DNA of 64,000 nt from positions 558,001-622,000 of the forward strand of contig BCIM01000011.1 of assembly GCA_039545315.1 (NCBI GenBank), read 5' to 3'. Origin of the DNA: Kondoa malvinella. Lineage: Eukaryota > Basidiomycota > Agaricostilbomycetes > Agaricostilbales > Kondoaceae. A program made the position numbers and the translations under genes. This document shows positions 44,043 to 55,923 of the stretch, piece by piece; position 1 is the stretch's first letter, and the number at the start of each line of letters is the position of its first letter. The notes under the pieces are model-generated. The model was not told the DNA's origin, ran no database searches, and saw only the letters and a program-made list of their open reading frames with translations.

Positions 44043-45851
44043 ATGGACGAAAGACGTTCCCTCAAATCAGCAAACATGAGAGCGCCATCAGACCGAACGT
44101 TATCGATCCTCCTTCCCATGCTCATCCTCTTGTCGAGCTTTCTGTTCTTGTTGCTCATCTTTTTAATCTTTTTGATTCTCGCAAGACGGCGAAGAGGGAT
44201 TCGACTGGATGGCGACGATGATGGACCTTTGGATTTGGGTCGGGAAGAGGAAGAAGGTGAAGCTGCAATGGATGGCATGGAGAGTCGATGGTTGCAAGCT
44301 CAGGAAGAACCGGTTAAAGCTGGTTATGCCAGAGCCAAAGGTCCGTTCTTCTGACGTTGAATATCGTTCGGTATATTCAACTCTCTTACACCGGACAGCA
44401 TGGCAAGTCCAATACCCGCCAAATTCACAACCTACAGACATTACTCTATCGCAATTCCTATCAATACAAGAAAAGGGCGTCTCTGCTTGGTCTTTCGAAC
44501 CAGATTACGAATCAAATCCACCTTTACTCGTTCAATCCCGAACGGAAATCATCTTCCTCCCCGACGGTCTTGACATGCTACCCGAGCAAGGAGGAGGCGC
44601 ATCAGTCCAGTCCAACCTCCCTTTACCGAAATTAAACGAAGTCTATTACTGGGAAGCGAAACTTTACGAAAAGCCGATAACGACCAATATAGCTATAGGT
44701 CTAGCTACGAAACCATATCCTTCTTTCCGACTACCGGGTTGGAACAAGTTCAGCGTCGGCTATTTCTCTCAAGATGGTTACAAAGCCCACAATTACCCAT
44801 TCACCGCTTCTCCCTATGGTCCACCATTATTGGAAGGCGATGTGATAGGTGTAGGCTATCGACCTAGAACAGGAGCAGTTTTCTTCACTCGCAATGGCAA
44901 GAAGTTAGACGACGCGTACGTAGGGTTAAATCGACACAACCTTTTCCCTACTGTTGGTGCCGATGGACCTGCGAGCGTACATGTGAATCTAGGTCAAGCG
45001 GGTTTTGTATTCATCGAAGCGAACGTCAAGAAATGGGGATTAGCGCCGACTACGGGAACACTGGCTCCTCCGCCTGCTTATGGGAGTGAGAGGGGTAGTA
45101 TTCTGTTGGAAGCTGCTGGTCAGAGAGAAGTGCAGACGCCTAGAAGGAGCTCGAGGAGGCAGAGTGCTTTAGCTGGAAGTGCGCCGAATGTCTCTTCGCC
45201 TTTGAGGTCGAACAGGCGGAGGAGGTCGTCTGGATCTTCTGGTAGTATACACGAAGCGCCAATAGAAGTGAGTCCACTTGCTATCCATACAAATTATGCT
45301 GATTGTGATGCAGGCACCTCTCGAAACACCGCTCCCTAACCGGACATTATCAGAAGACGAAGATGATCTCCCGCACAACCCACCTACACCCAACCTCTTA
45401 GACATTTCTTTACACGCTTTAAATCCTTTCAACCCTTTCTCCAGGCGGCGATCAAGGCAAAGTCCATCAGAAGAAACAGACGAGGAAGACCGACCGACGA
45501 ATTATGATCGACCACCTCCTACACCGCGAGAAGAAGGGAGTAGAAGGATCATGGACCCACCTGCTTACCATATGGTTGATCCGAATGTGCGTTACCGAGC
45601 ATCAGCGAGCTCTACAAGCATGACTGATGATTATGTGTTAGACTTACGCACCAGGCGTAGCTGAAGCCATGCTAGGGGAACAATATGCTCAATTCGCTTC
45701 AGGACAACCTTCCTCTTTCCCAGGCCAAAGCACGTACGAAGGTCGGGTTTCTGCAAGTTCGCCTGATAGTCCACAAACTGGCACGGGGTTGGCGAATGTT
45801 TGGAGGAACCTGTGGAGACCGAGACCGGAGTTGGAGAGGGAAGAAAATTGA
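44043..45851 (+). CDS. Ssh4/Ear1-like SPRY-domain Rsp5 adaptor
   Basis: In yeast these membrane adaptors recruit the ubiquitin ligase Rsp5 to vacuolar or endosomal cargo. An N-terminal TM helix (LSILLPMLILLSSFLFLLLI) precedes a short acidic/basic linker. After an intron (donor gtccgt at about 44341, acceptor at about 44398) the SPRY domain begins. It contains EVYYWEAKLYEKPITTNIAI, LPGWNKFSVGYFSQDGYKAH and GDVIGVGYRPRTGAVFFTRN then GKKLDDAYVGL. Two PY motifs (PPPAYG and DPPAYH) would bind WW domains. The C-terminal half is Arg/Ser/Pro-rich and ends WRPRPELEREEN at 45851. The start ATG is chosen as the first Met in frame after the CTG repeat; a second Met lies 11 codons on. Confidence 0.85.
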
Positions 45852-46253
45852 GAGCTGTTGCGTGTACTTCTTTTTGGGATTTTCCGATCATGTAACATTT
45901 TAAACTCATATCATGCTGCATGTTTTTTGTTCATTCGGTTCTTCTGCGAGAGCAAGCAGAGCGACCAGCTAGTCGTCGGTCCAGCAGTGTCTGACAAAGG
46001 TGTGAAGCCACAACAGTCTCAAATTGCCGCGGGTACAACAAGGCGAGAAGAGGGACAACTCGACTATAGCAATTCGTCTCTATTCATCCAAATCATCCTC
46101 AAGGGGAAATAATTGTTCGTTCTCTTTTATCGCATGACCATTCGCACATCCTTGCAGACTTTCGTGAGCTCTTCGAAACTGTACTGAGACACTAAAATTC
46201 GAAATCAGCTTGACTCTCTTGAGAATGAGAAGCAACGCACAGCTTAGGAGGAA
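45852..46253. other. Convergent intergenic region
   Basis: About 400 bases lie between two gene 3' ends. It is AT-richer than the coding sequence around it (for example tttttgttcattcgg) and presumably holds 3' UTRs. I see no gene. Confidence 0.4.
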
Positions 46254-47172
46254 GTAGCGGTTGTAGGGGCAGCGGGGGAATCAGCTGGGATGTAGCCACG
46301 TTGAGCAGAGATGACGACAGGGCGGAGGACCTGAACACCATGTCAGAGCTGTTTCATCGTTCAGGCGTACTTGCGAGACTGACTTTTTGGTAAACCATGG
46401 AAGCGCCCTGTCACATCGTTAGGCTTTGTGTTTAAAGGCAGTCGGGCAAACTGACCTTGGTTTGGGGTAGGATGAGCCACATGATCAAAGCACACTTGAA
46501 GGTGTAGTAGACTGGATGCGAGAAATCAGACGATGACTAGCTTATATGCGCAAGACGCTTACATGGGAACCACTGTGTGGGTGCCTCGTCTAAGCAAAAT
46601 AGGCAACTGATGACAGACTGTACGTACGTAGAGAACCATGTCGGAGAAAGTCCTGCAGTCAATGTTCAGTCCTGCAATTCCCTGGCTTGGCAAGATGCTC
46701 ACTCGAGTATTTGGAAAGATCCATAGACGACCTGTGCGCGATGGAATCATCAGTAAGGACTTCCACATCCTTTACAATGAGCCAACTCACCCAGTAAGTC
46801 AACCATTGAACATCATCACCAGAGTGAGGAGTTTCCAAAGCTCTCATGGAGAAGTAAGCGGGTAGAGCCCAACCCAACAAGTTGGAGAGGAAACCAGCAG
46901 CAATGTTGAAAAAGATGAAGAAGGAGAATAGACCGCCAAGACCGAGGACAGCATAGGCTTTTGGGACTTGAGTTTGCTTCTCGAGGTTGTTGAGAGCTGG
47001 ATATTTCGACAACTGTATTCGCAGTCAGTTGATGTCGACGGCAATAGCGCTGTCATGCTGACCTCTTTGTCGACTTGCGAGATGTAGTCTGCGGGAATTA
47101 ACACGTCAATGACGGGAAACACCGGTCAAAGCAAGGGGAGGACGTACAGTTGAATTTGTCTTGGGCGCTCAT
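46254..47172 (-). CDS. YOP1: Yop1, reticulon-like ER membrane-shaping protein (TB2/DP1/HVA22)
   Basis: Yop1 bends ER membranes into tubules with reticulons. The ATG at 47172 gives MSAQDKFNYYISQVDKELSK, then YPALNNLEKQTQVPKAYAVL. The two hydrophobic hairpins are visible: GLGGLFSFFIFFNIAAGFLS and LLGWALPAYFSMRALETPHS, followed by DDVQWLTYWVVYGLFNTLEC and FADMVLYWFPWYYTFKCALI. The amphipathic end is LILPQTKGASMVYQKVLRPV. The C-terminus AAPTTATSS stops at 46256-46254. Several short introns interrupt the helices. The length (about 170 aa) and motif order match the family. Confidence 0.9.
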
Positions 47173-47597
47173 GATGTTCTCGTGTAAAGGTCGTTAAGGC
47201 TGTTTAAAGACACCGCGTTCAGATAATGCACTTTTGTCATGGAATTTTGGAACATTTCTGAGTCCGAGAGCCCAGCATGCAGCGTAAGAGAATGGCAATG
47301 ACACGCGCAATGGCGGCCTACATGGAAAAGCTTATCGCGCGAGAGGGAAAAGACAAAGTTTGGGGGTCAGCAGCAGAGACTTACGTCAATTTGACGCTGC
47401 TCGCATGCAAAGAGGGCAGAAATTGAGCTCGAGCGCGCACACGGGTGTTGGTTCCATCCGGTAAAAATGACTTACGAGGTGACGGGACTGAGGACGGTGT
47501 TCAGAAGCAAGCAGCGAGTGTGAGATTTTCGCAGACGCCCTTCCGTCAAAGCAGAGTGACGTCTTTCTACAACACATGGTATAGCGGCAGACATTCG
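47173..47597. promoter_or_regulatory. Divergent promoter region, YOP1 / PSD1
   Basis: About 425 bases lie between YOP1 and PSD1 starts. Part may be the 5' UTR or an alternative N-terminus of PSD1, since the frame is open upstream of the chosen Met. No other gene is supported. Confidence 0.4.
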
Positions 47598-49740
47598 ATG
47601 AGAGGCAATACAATGGCTAAGCAGCTATTGAGCAGCGCTCGCTTTGAGCTTGCTACTCCTTCTGCTTCCCTTCTTTGTCACCTTTCGCGCGGAATTCATA
47701 AATTTCCATCGTCGCAGCATCGTCCAAGTCTTTTACGGTCAAGCTTCTCTACAAGACCTCCATTGTGGGATGCGACACAACGTCCTACGCCCAATTCTGC
47801 CTCTTCTTCCGGGTTGAACCAATCATTTTCAAGTGAGCACCTACCCACCCTGCCTTTGGGCCTGTCTAGCTTTACATGCTCATATACACTTGTATAGCAC
47901 GATTAAGACAACGATTAAGGGATACACCGACCATGTGGTACCCTATAGTCAGTCTTGGCTTGTGGTCCGACCGTCGAACATGCATCTGATGTATACGCGT
48001 TACACAGCCAATAGGTCTGGGCATAGCGCTGCTCATTGCTATGCGCTTCCTCAAGGAACAATGGAATACCGGTACCGTTGGTGACGATAATGTCCGAGTA
48101 CAAGGACCATGGCAGGTGAGCTTCACGATTCTCACCTCTACCCCTGTTCCCTAGATCTAATAACGCAATGATGTTCAGGTTCACGTCATGGGCGCACTAC
48201 CGCTTCGTACACTCTCTCGAATATACGGCGCCTTGAACGAATACACTTTACCTACTTGGTTCCGTACTCCAGGCTACAAGCTCTATGGCTGGATCTTTGA
48301 TGTCAATTTCGATGAAGTCGAACGACCGCTCGAAAGCTATACTTCTTTGTCCGACTTTTTCATGCGGAAACTCAAGCCTGGTGTGAGAACGGCTGATGAT
48401 TCTCCTTTGGTGGGTCTCCACTTACTGTCATCAGTGTCAGAGCTGATACTGTAGATGGATGCACACAGATCTCACCTGCAGACGGGACAGTAGTCAATTT
48501 TGGCTATATCGAAGATCGTCGAATAGAGTCAGTCAAAGGAGCGACATACTCCCTCGACGCATTGTTACAAGGAACTGGTCCAACTTCTAAAGTCCCAGCT
48601 AACGCACCTGTCTACTCAACAGATGAAGATGGGAAAACCCACTCTCACGTTCAAGAAGAAGAATTTGCCGATGTGAACGGAATCAATTATTCCCTTGATG
48701 ATTTGATCGGTACTACTGGAGTTACACAAACCGATAGTAGGAAGAACAAGGATATCGACATGTCGGATACTATGGTCAAAAGCGGAGAAGAAGTAGATGC
48801 GAGTGTGGATTCGGCAGATCAGGATCATGCTGGGATGGGAGAACAAGCGGCAGTGGCCATGTCTGTTGGACCCAAAGCTATGCCTTGGACGTATAGAGGT
48901 GTTCCGAAACCTGGCAACAAGATGTTTTTTGCTGTCGTATACCTTGGGCCGGGAGATTATCATCGGTGAGCTGGCTTTTCTTAATCACTGTTTGCAGTGT
49001 GCTAAGAACGTCTTGCATCACAGATTCCATAGTCCAGCTTCTTGGGTCGTGGAAAGACGAAGACACTTCGCTGGTCAGTTTTTCGATTCAGTCAACCACA
49101 ATCTGCTAACTCGTCCGGACAGGCGAGCTGTTTTCGGTCTCTCCCTATGTGACGGACAAGCTAGCAGATCTGTTTGTGCTCAATGAGCGAGTCGCGCTAT
49201 TAGGGCGATGGCGATATGGCTTCTTTTCAATGTACGTTTCTTTACAGTGGCTTATCAATCTAAACTAAAGACGTCTACAGGGTTCCTGTCGGGTAAGCCT
49301 GGACTATATCACAGAATTCATTTTCCTGACGCGTATCTCGAACAGCGCTACAAATGTTGTAAGCTTCGCTAAAAGTTTGTATAAGGCTCGCCTGACCATT
49401 GCCCGTTGACTGCAGGGCCGCATTGTGATCAACTTCGACAAAGATCTGCGTACGAACTCACGGACGCGACCAGAGAAGCCAGGTCGATGTGAGCAAAACC
49501 GACTTCTCGCCCTACTGTACTGATTGACCGCTTGTAGTCACGGAAGCCAACTATGCAAGCGCATCGAAGCTACTAGGTGGTCACCCGCTGCGTGCTTTTG
49601 ATGAAGTCGGCGGTTTCATGTTGGGCAGCACAATCGTTATGGTCTTTGAAGCGCCCGAAAACTTCCACTTTACTGCTAAGAAGGGAAGCAAGATCCGTGT
49701 CGGACAATCAATGGGCCATGTATCTGACAAGACTCAGTGA
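47598..49740 (+). CDS. PSD1: Phosphatidylserine decarboxylase, mitochondrial (Psd1)
   Basis: Psd1 makes phosphatidylethanolamine in the inner membrane. The chosen start [20 protein letters not shown] has the Ser/Arg bias of a presequence; a second Met follows at 47613. One TM helix ([13 protein letters not shown]) comes before the catalytic region. PSD motifs include [31 protein letters not shown] and [16 protein letters not shown]. The autocatalytic site [12 protein letters not shown] splits the precursor at the Ser that becomes pyruvoyl. The end is [12 protein letters not shown] with the stop at 49738-49740. An acidic, poorly conserved insertion (TVVKS... to [10 protein letters not shown]) interrupts the middle, as in several fungi. 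The junction after the first exon (gtgagc at about 47833) could not be matched in phase, so the second exon start is uncertain. Confidence 0.88.
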
Positions 49741-49913
49741 TCCAAAATGTAAAATTACACCCGACTCCGCTCGTAGAAATACAGTCGACCAACTGAGCTC
49801 TTTCACATCTCCTCTTATTTCTATGTTTATAACTTATGTCTTGTCTACCTCAGACGAATGTAGCCTTTTCTATCTTGCAGTGACGAGATTCTATCGGTAC
49901 AGTTGCGCACTTA

Positions 49914-52885
49914 TCAGCCGGTGTTACCACCCGAGCGACGAGGGTGCTTCGTTTGCCTAGGTCGCGCCTTAGTGACGCGCTAATACAAGACGGGCGTGTT
50001 ACCTTTTCTATGGGTGCCATCCAAATGCGAGTCTTGTACAGGCGGCTGGACAACAAATCAGGTCTGCAAAGTAGACGTATGCAAATGCGTACAAGAGATC
50101 TTTGACAAGGTCTCGGCTGGACAAATCAGGTAGTCAGTCTCACCAGCTAACAGGTGCACATTATATTATTCACAAATCGATGCGCTTGTCAGCGATATAG
50201 AACAGTGTCAATTTGCGGCGATCTGAGATAAGACAATCAGCATGACATAATGAAGATTCTTGGGTTTGAGCGCACCGAACTGCCATTCAGCACCGACAAC
50301 TTCCATCTCGAGGCTCTTCTGGTATACTTTGCTTTGAACGAGAGCCAGCGCTTTAGCTTCATCCGAAGCTTTCGATGCCAGAAGCTGCAGATCCGATGGC
50401 GATGCTTTGCCGATAAGCCGTTTGGGATGCACCTCCTAAACAGCAAGTACATGATCAAAGCTAAGCAGTAACATGCTCTCGTTATACTTACCCTGGTCAG
50501 GCGAGAAATTGACTGAGCATTTGGAGGTTGACCATTGCCTTGCGCTCCAGCTAAAGATGACAGAGCCGTGTCCACTTGATGCTTCTGGAAGGCTTGCACA
50601 TCGGCTAGACTGATCTTGTCGTGAACCACAGTGCCCAAATCCTTTCCTCTATCAGCTTCGACAATCACTACATCTCCGACAGTGATGATAGAAGATGGAT
50701 CGCCAAGGTAGAAGATATCAGTCCGTCCAGGCTTGAACTCGACAATGTACAAAGGCGAAGAGGCAGGTACTTGGTGTAAAGGTATGCCGCGACCGAATTC
50801 TTGCAGATCGGGTTCTTGGTGAGTTTGTGCACCAAAGTAGACTGGTCTGTTGCTGGGATCATATGGATTGGTGGAAGACGGTCCTTGGAAGCTTGGCGGG
50901 GCAGGTCGACTGCCAAAGCCGAATTGTTGCTGCGGCTTGGCTTGCTGCTGGAATTGCTGCTGCCTGTTCTGCATTGGAAAGCCAGATGGTGGATTTGGCG
51001 CAAATGGACCAGCCTGGCCAGGAGGAGGTAGTTGATTCGGACGACCTGCCTGAGGCGAGCTTGCAAATGTAGGGTAGCCAAAGGCATTCTGTTGCTGCTG
51101 AAAGAAGGTGTTCGGCGGTGGTAGGTTATTGCCAGACGGATGTGCAAGATTGGGTGCTGGTCGATCATAGAGGTCTTGACCAAGCGGATTGTATCGCGGA
51201 GGACTGCTACGTCGAGGCGAGGGATCTCGTCGCTGAGGAGACTCTTGCCTGCGCCGGTTGTCCTGCTCAAAGCTGAGCTGTAATGAGTTCAAGCTGTCGA
51301 CTAGCTCATCGTCATCTAGACGTAAATGACTGGGTGTGGCTAGACTCGAGAACGGAGAGGTAAGGTCGCTGCGGAAGCTGGAAGCTGTTGCGGTAGCGGG
51401 TACATTGAAACCGACTTGACTGGTGCGGATAGCGCTTGAAGTGAATGCTGCCAGCGAATGCCGCCTTGATGTTGCACCACTTCGAGTAGGCGGAGCTGTA
51501 TCATCATCCGACCCTTCGTCATCGACACCCTCCTGCGTATAGGACATTGGCCTTGCGCCAGACCAGATCGTATCACCTCGCTTGCGCCCGCTTCCAACTG
51601 GTCCTAAGGTTGACTTTGGTGGACGGTCGTAAGGGAAGCCAATATTGCCGAGGAAGGCTCCATCTCTGGTAAAAGGGCTGACATTCGTCGAAGCGATACC
51701 GCCAAATCGAGAGTCGTCCCGGAAAGATTGATCACTGTTGTAAGACCTCGCTTGTCCGTCCCATCCAAGCCCAGGCGGCGATGCGGGTCCATGCAGAGGA
51801 GCCGGTCGAGATCTCGCTTCCATACCAAGACCCGATGTCTGAGAAGCTGGCGAGCCCCAGACAGGGTCGTTGAAATTGCCTGGAACAGAAGACGCATGAA
51901 TGCCTCCGCCTCTTGCAAATCCAGAAGTGCTGCCATGTATAGGCAAACCAGGAGGCGAGAGTGCTTCGACTGGAGCCATTGTCGATCGAGAGCGATGTCG
52001 CGGCGAGGGGTTGTATTGACCTTCTTCCGACATTGCTGCCAGAGCTGTTCGAGGTGATTGATTTTCGCGTACAGGTGAGAAGGTCTGTCTAGCGGTTGGA
52101 TACGATGTGGGTGTAGGTATACTGTGTTTACGACCAGTAGCTGCTGCCAAAATATCAAAAAGACTTTCTCCTTGGCGGTCTATGGGTGTAATATGAACAG
52201 GCGGCAAGCTGGCTGCACGAGCGCGAGTAGGTTGCTTAGGCGGCGAGACACCAAACAAAGCGCTGAGAGCCGCTACCTTGTCTTTGTCTTCAAAGGTGGT
52301 GGTGACTTGATCAGATGACTGATTGCTAAGTCTTTCTGTCTGAAATTGCCAGGGCCAATCAGTCTGTACAGAACCAGCTGGTCGAGCTTCGAGTGAGACA
52401 GAGATTGGGGAATTGCTGGCTGCCACAGTCGGTGATGCAAATAGCGAGCGCTGAGCTCTTCGCCCTCGAAGCGATTCCGACTCGAGGTTTGCTGAGACTT
52501 TGGCTGGAAGATTCAAGAAGCTAGGCACTTGGGAGCCGACGGATGCGGTTAAAAGAGCTGTAGATACAGATGCCGCAAGAGCAGCAGAAGTAGATCCTTG
52601 GCTGGCAATCTATAATCAAGGATAATGCAGGTTAGCTCGTACTCTTGAAAGCTGAAGACATGTTCGACAGTGCACGAGATGGCCGTCAGAGCTGTGGTTA
52701 TAATGCGATGGCGTAGAATATGTTGAGGCACGTCTGGCAGAGTGCAAAGCAACGAAAAGAAGAGGTACAGAGGGAACTTACGGGAGACCAAATCGACGGC
52801 TGGGATGACGGCTCAGAGCCAAAGCCCTGTAAGCCGATCAGTCAAGGTCTTGGTATGCCAGTGTTGTCCTACTCACACCTGTCAT
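49914..52885 (-). CDS. Psp1 C-terminal-domain protein with long disordered N-terminus
   Basis: The ATG at 52885 gives MTG, and after short introns GFGSEPSSQPSIWSP and IASQGSTSAALAASV, continuing into a long Ser/Pro/Gln/Asn-rich region of more than 500 residues. The conserved Psp1 domain near the end has SSPLYIVEFKPGRTDIFYLG, VGDVVIVEADRGKDLGTVVH and HPKRLIGKASPSDLQLLASK, then KVYQKSLEMEVVGAEWQFDR. It continues LFYIADKRIDFRDLVKDLFR, with LYKTRIWM. A terminal intron (gtaaca, about 50005) would give the end ARPRQTKHPRRSGGNTG at 49914; without it the frame runs to 49850. Psp1 homologues suppress polymerase mutants in yeast; bacterial relatives (RicT/YaaT) influence sporulation and RNA decay. The role here is unknown. 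Confidence 0.8.
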
Positions 52886-53369
52886 GAAATTGGCAACACC
52901 AATGCAATGCTATAGCTTCAAGCGGGAAGCGTCCTCGCCCTCTGCTCAGATTCCAAACGAAGAAGCGTCTGGTCGTCTGAGGCTTGGTCAAAGTGATCTT
53001 GAAGCGACACCAGCTCTTGACAGAGATTAACTTTGGGCGTGAAAATTGCGGGGTGCAATGTAGCAAGGCGGACAGAGCGGTAGGATTTGCTCTGAGTATT
53101 GCGTACGCCAGCTGTAGAGCTAATGAGAGCAGCACATGTCAGCGTCTTCTGCCTGTCTTGCTGTGACTGCTCAAGAGAGACATGAATTGTCGAAAGGTCG
53201 CGCCCGTCTTGCCGGGTGAACAAAGCAGAACATGGACAGCAGAGCCGCAAGCAAGAGGACTCAGGACAAGAGCTGTACATCTGAACTGATACATTTCACA
53301 GCGAGAACACAAAGACCTATACCAAGGCAAACCCAAATCTTCCCTTCCTTTCCCAGAGCATAGCACGCT
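52886..53369. other. Intergenic region between two minus-strand genes
   Basis: About 480 bases lie between the permease 3' end and the Psp1-domain gene 5' end. A minus-strand open frame (53280-52918) is Cys- and Ser-rich without recognisable features. I treat it as a 5' UTR and promoter. Confidence 0.35.
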
Positions 53370-55723
53370 CTATCTGCCAAACTTCTTCTTTTCCAAGTAC
53401 CGCAAAGGCAAGTATGTAACAGCGACCACTCCAGTCGCCATAAGGAAGCCAATGTCGGTGCCGACTGAAAAGATGATTAATTGAGGTGCGCTTCTTTATC
53501 GAAAACAACTTACATGGTGGTGCCCCGATCTGTAGGGCCAAAGGTCCTGTGTAGAAGTTTGTGCTCATTCCCATACTGTTCAGCACAATTAGCTACGGTT
53601 CGAAGGAGTCTTAAGGGAAGAGCTTACACAGCCGCGACCCAACCAGTGCAGATGCCTGCGAATGCTGCAATACCAACAGGTAGCGTGCTTGAATCGTCGT
53701 AGTGCTCAGCGTCGTAGTTTGACCACTTTCCACCTCGGAATACTAAGCAATGATCAGCCATGTGGGCTGACAAACGAATGAAGCGCAAACTTACCCCAGT
53801 GCTCGAGCAGGATCATGGTGGTGTACATAGCAAGCCAGTCTGATTATCGCAAGGTCAGATAGGTCTCAAGCCCGAGATGTGGACAACTTGCAAGCCAAAA
53901 AGAGCAAAAGATGGTCAAGGACTTCTTTGAAGGAGTTGGCTCCAGCGCACGCAAGAGCAGCGTAAAGGATTGACGCGAAGAGCGAAAGAGCTGGTCTTGG
54001 GATAGCTTGAGCCCATGGACCGAGTACCTCTATTTGAAGTGGTCAGTTGAGCAAGTCGCGGAACGACAGTTTCTTACGGAAAGTCATGGCGAAGGAGTAA
54101 ATGTTTGGGATGTTGTTGGCAATGATTGACAGGCCGAGAATGACTGTAGTACTGTCAGCTATAATACCAGAGCTATGAACAGCAAACGCACTCATCAAGA
54201 AGGAGCCAAACCCGCCCATAGGACCGACGAGGGAAGCTCCAAGCAGACCGCCGATGTCCTCAGTCTCATACGCCTCCGCCCATGTAGTCTTGTTGTTGAA
54301 GGTAGTCATCATTGCAGCTCCGAGAAGTTCAATCAAGATCATTGGCAGGTTAAGGCCAAAGTAGGTCCATGCAAAAAGTCTGCCGGAAGAAGCTTCCGCA
54401 GGCCTGAAGGAGAAGTAAGTAGAGCGCGAATCCAGAGAAAGAGGAGCTCACATGTTGACAGTGTAATCCCCTGCGAGAGAACTCCAGCCATAGGTGAAAC
54501 CGACGATTGCAGCTCCGAAACTAAGTACGCCAGATGCCGCTGTTTCGCCGCTGGATGCAAAGCTGCCAACTTCAAAGTTGCGAGCACCTTGTCCAAGCAC
54601 CTGTATCGATCTCAGACTCTATTTAGGCCTTGAAGTTTTAAGGCTTACGATGAAGAAAATGACTGCAACGGGGATCCAGACAAATCTTTCGTATGCGTGC
54701 ACAAATTTGTAGCCAAAGAAGGAAACGATGAGAGTAGCGAAAGCGATGATGATGATAGCGGCAGTGAGCGGTAATCGATTTGTTTCGGTCGATGCTCTCA
54801 GGACCACTGAAAGACAATGTGAGCAGATGTCTTCAAAAGCGTTCAGAGAGCGTACACCCTCCAGCAATAGAGTTGATGACACTCCATCCGATACAAGCAA
54901 TCAAATTCAACACGGTCGGGATCCTGCAATCGCTTATCAGTGTCATGACTTGATTCGGGCGAAAAAGTAGACATACAGAACAACCCATCTGCCAAAGGTG
55001 AACCTCGAGAAGGCAATAGCTCTGATACCAAGCGCTTTACCGAAGGTCGCAAAGTAGGCAGGAATCTGAAAAGCCGACTTAGCCCGATCTACCTTGTCCT
55101 GAAAAAAAGAAGAGCATACCAGAGTGGAGAAGAGATTAAAGAAGATGATGGTCAAAGCTGCTTCCTTGAAGCCCATGAACCAGACTGATTGTCCTAGTGT
55201 GCCGAGCGCGAAAGTGGATACTGATCGCTTATCAGTTTTGAGCTTTTTATCTTGACAAATGACGCGCACCTGTACAGTTGGCGCTCATCCAGAGGGTGAA
55301 GTTACTAGACGGCTAGTCAGAGGTGATTGGTACAGCCGAAAGACCAGACCCACTCTCTCAAAGCGACGTGCGTTCTCTCTTCAGGCGGGACACGCTCAAT
55401 ACCTCTTGCTTCCACGCCGTACTGCCTTTCTAGTACGTCCATGACTAGTAGAAGATCATTAAATTGACTGAAGTGCGCCTGTGAGCCCTTGGCTTACCTC
55501 TCCATGCTGGCGCCATGAATCCAGTTCGCCCTTTTGACCCGACTGTATCATATCGTACAGAGGTATCGGGCAGCGAGCCCTTCTCTGGGTCTATTCCAGC
55601 ATATTCAGGGTGATTGCCGTGAGGACTTTAGACGAGACCAATCAGCGTCAGACGGATATAGCTTTTAGGTTCGCAGACTTACTCGGCTCCTAGGTCAGCG
55701 ATGACTGCGTCTGCTCGTGCCAT
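53370..55723 (-). CDS. FCY2: Purine-cytosine permease, NCS1 family (Fcy2-like)
   Basis: This is a plasma-membrane importer of cytosine and purines. The ATG at 55723 gives MARADAVIADLGAESPHGNH. A hydrophilic stretch with RTGFMAPAWRG and RVPPEERTHVAL precedes twelve predicted helices. Typical blocks are SNFTLWMSANCTVSTFALGT, FGKALGIRAIAFSRFTFGRW, WSVINSIAGGWSL, GAAIVGFTYGWSSLAGDYTV, LGASLVGPMGGFGSFLMSAF and LGLSIIANNIPNIYSFAMTF. The C-terminal tail is YLPLRYLEKKKFGR and the stop is at 53372-53370. These are the NCS1 fungal PCP signature positions. The start is about 200 bases from the oppositely oriented cytosine deaminase gene, which suggests shared control. Many introns occur throughout. Confidence 0.88.
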
Positions 55724-55923
55724 GACAGTGGAAAGAAAGATGGAGAAAGATGATAGTGCAGGAACAAGAATGCAGATTACAGGAAAGAGAGATAAGAGCG
55801 AGTCCAGACGCCCTTCCAAGAAAAGTCTTATCGCGCAAATGTCTCTAAACGCTATAATCGTTTTCCCGAGGCACAAAAAAGAGGAAAGGACTCGACCACG
55901 CGGATAGATAAGAGCAAAGTGAC
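55724..55923. promoter_or_regulatory. Shared promoter of FCY2-like permease and FCY1 cytosine deaminase
   Basis: Exactly 200 bases separate the two divergent start codons. The stretch is purine-rich on the + strand (for example gaaagaaagatggagaaag, 55731-55749). No gene fits here, so both promoters must lie in it or extend into the coding sequence. Confidence 0.6.

Noticed and set aside
49741..49803. A-box-like sequence (agctcagttggt on the minus strand) suggesting a tRNA
   Set aside because: There is no B box or matching acceptor and anticodon stems; it lies in the convergent gap after PSD1.
50668..52158. Several long alternative frames inside the Psp1-domain gene
   Set aside because: They are shadows of a low-complexity Q/P/S-rich coding region.
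52918..53280. Cys-rich minus-strand frame
   Set aside because: No homology-like features; it sits in the promoter and UTR zone of the Psp1-domain gene.
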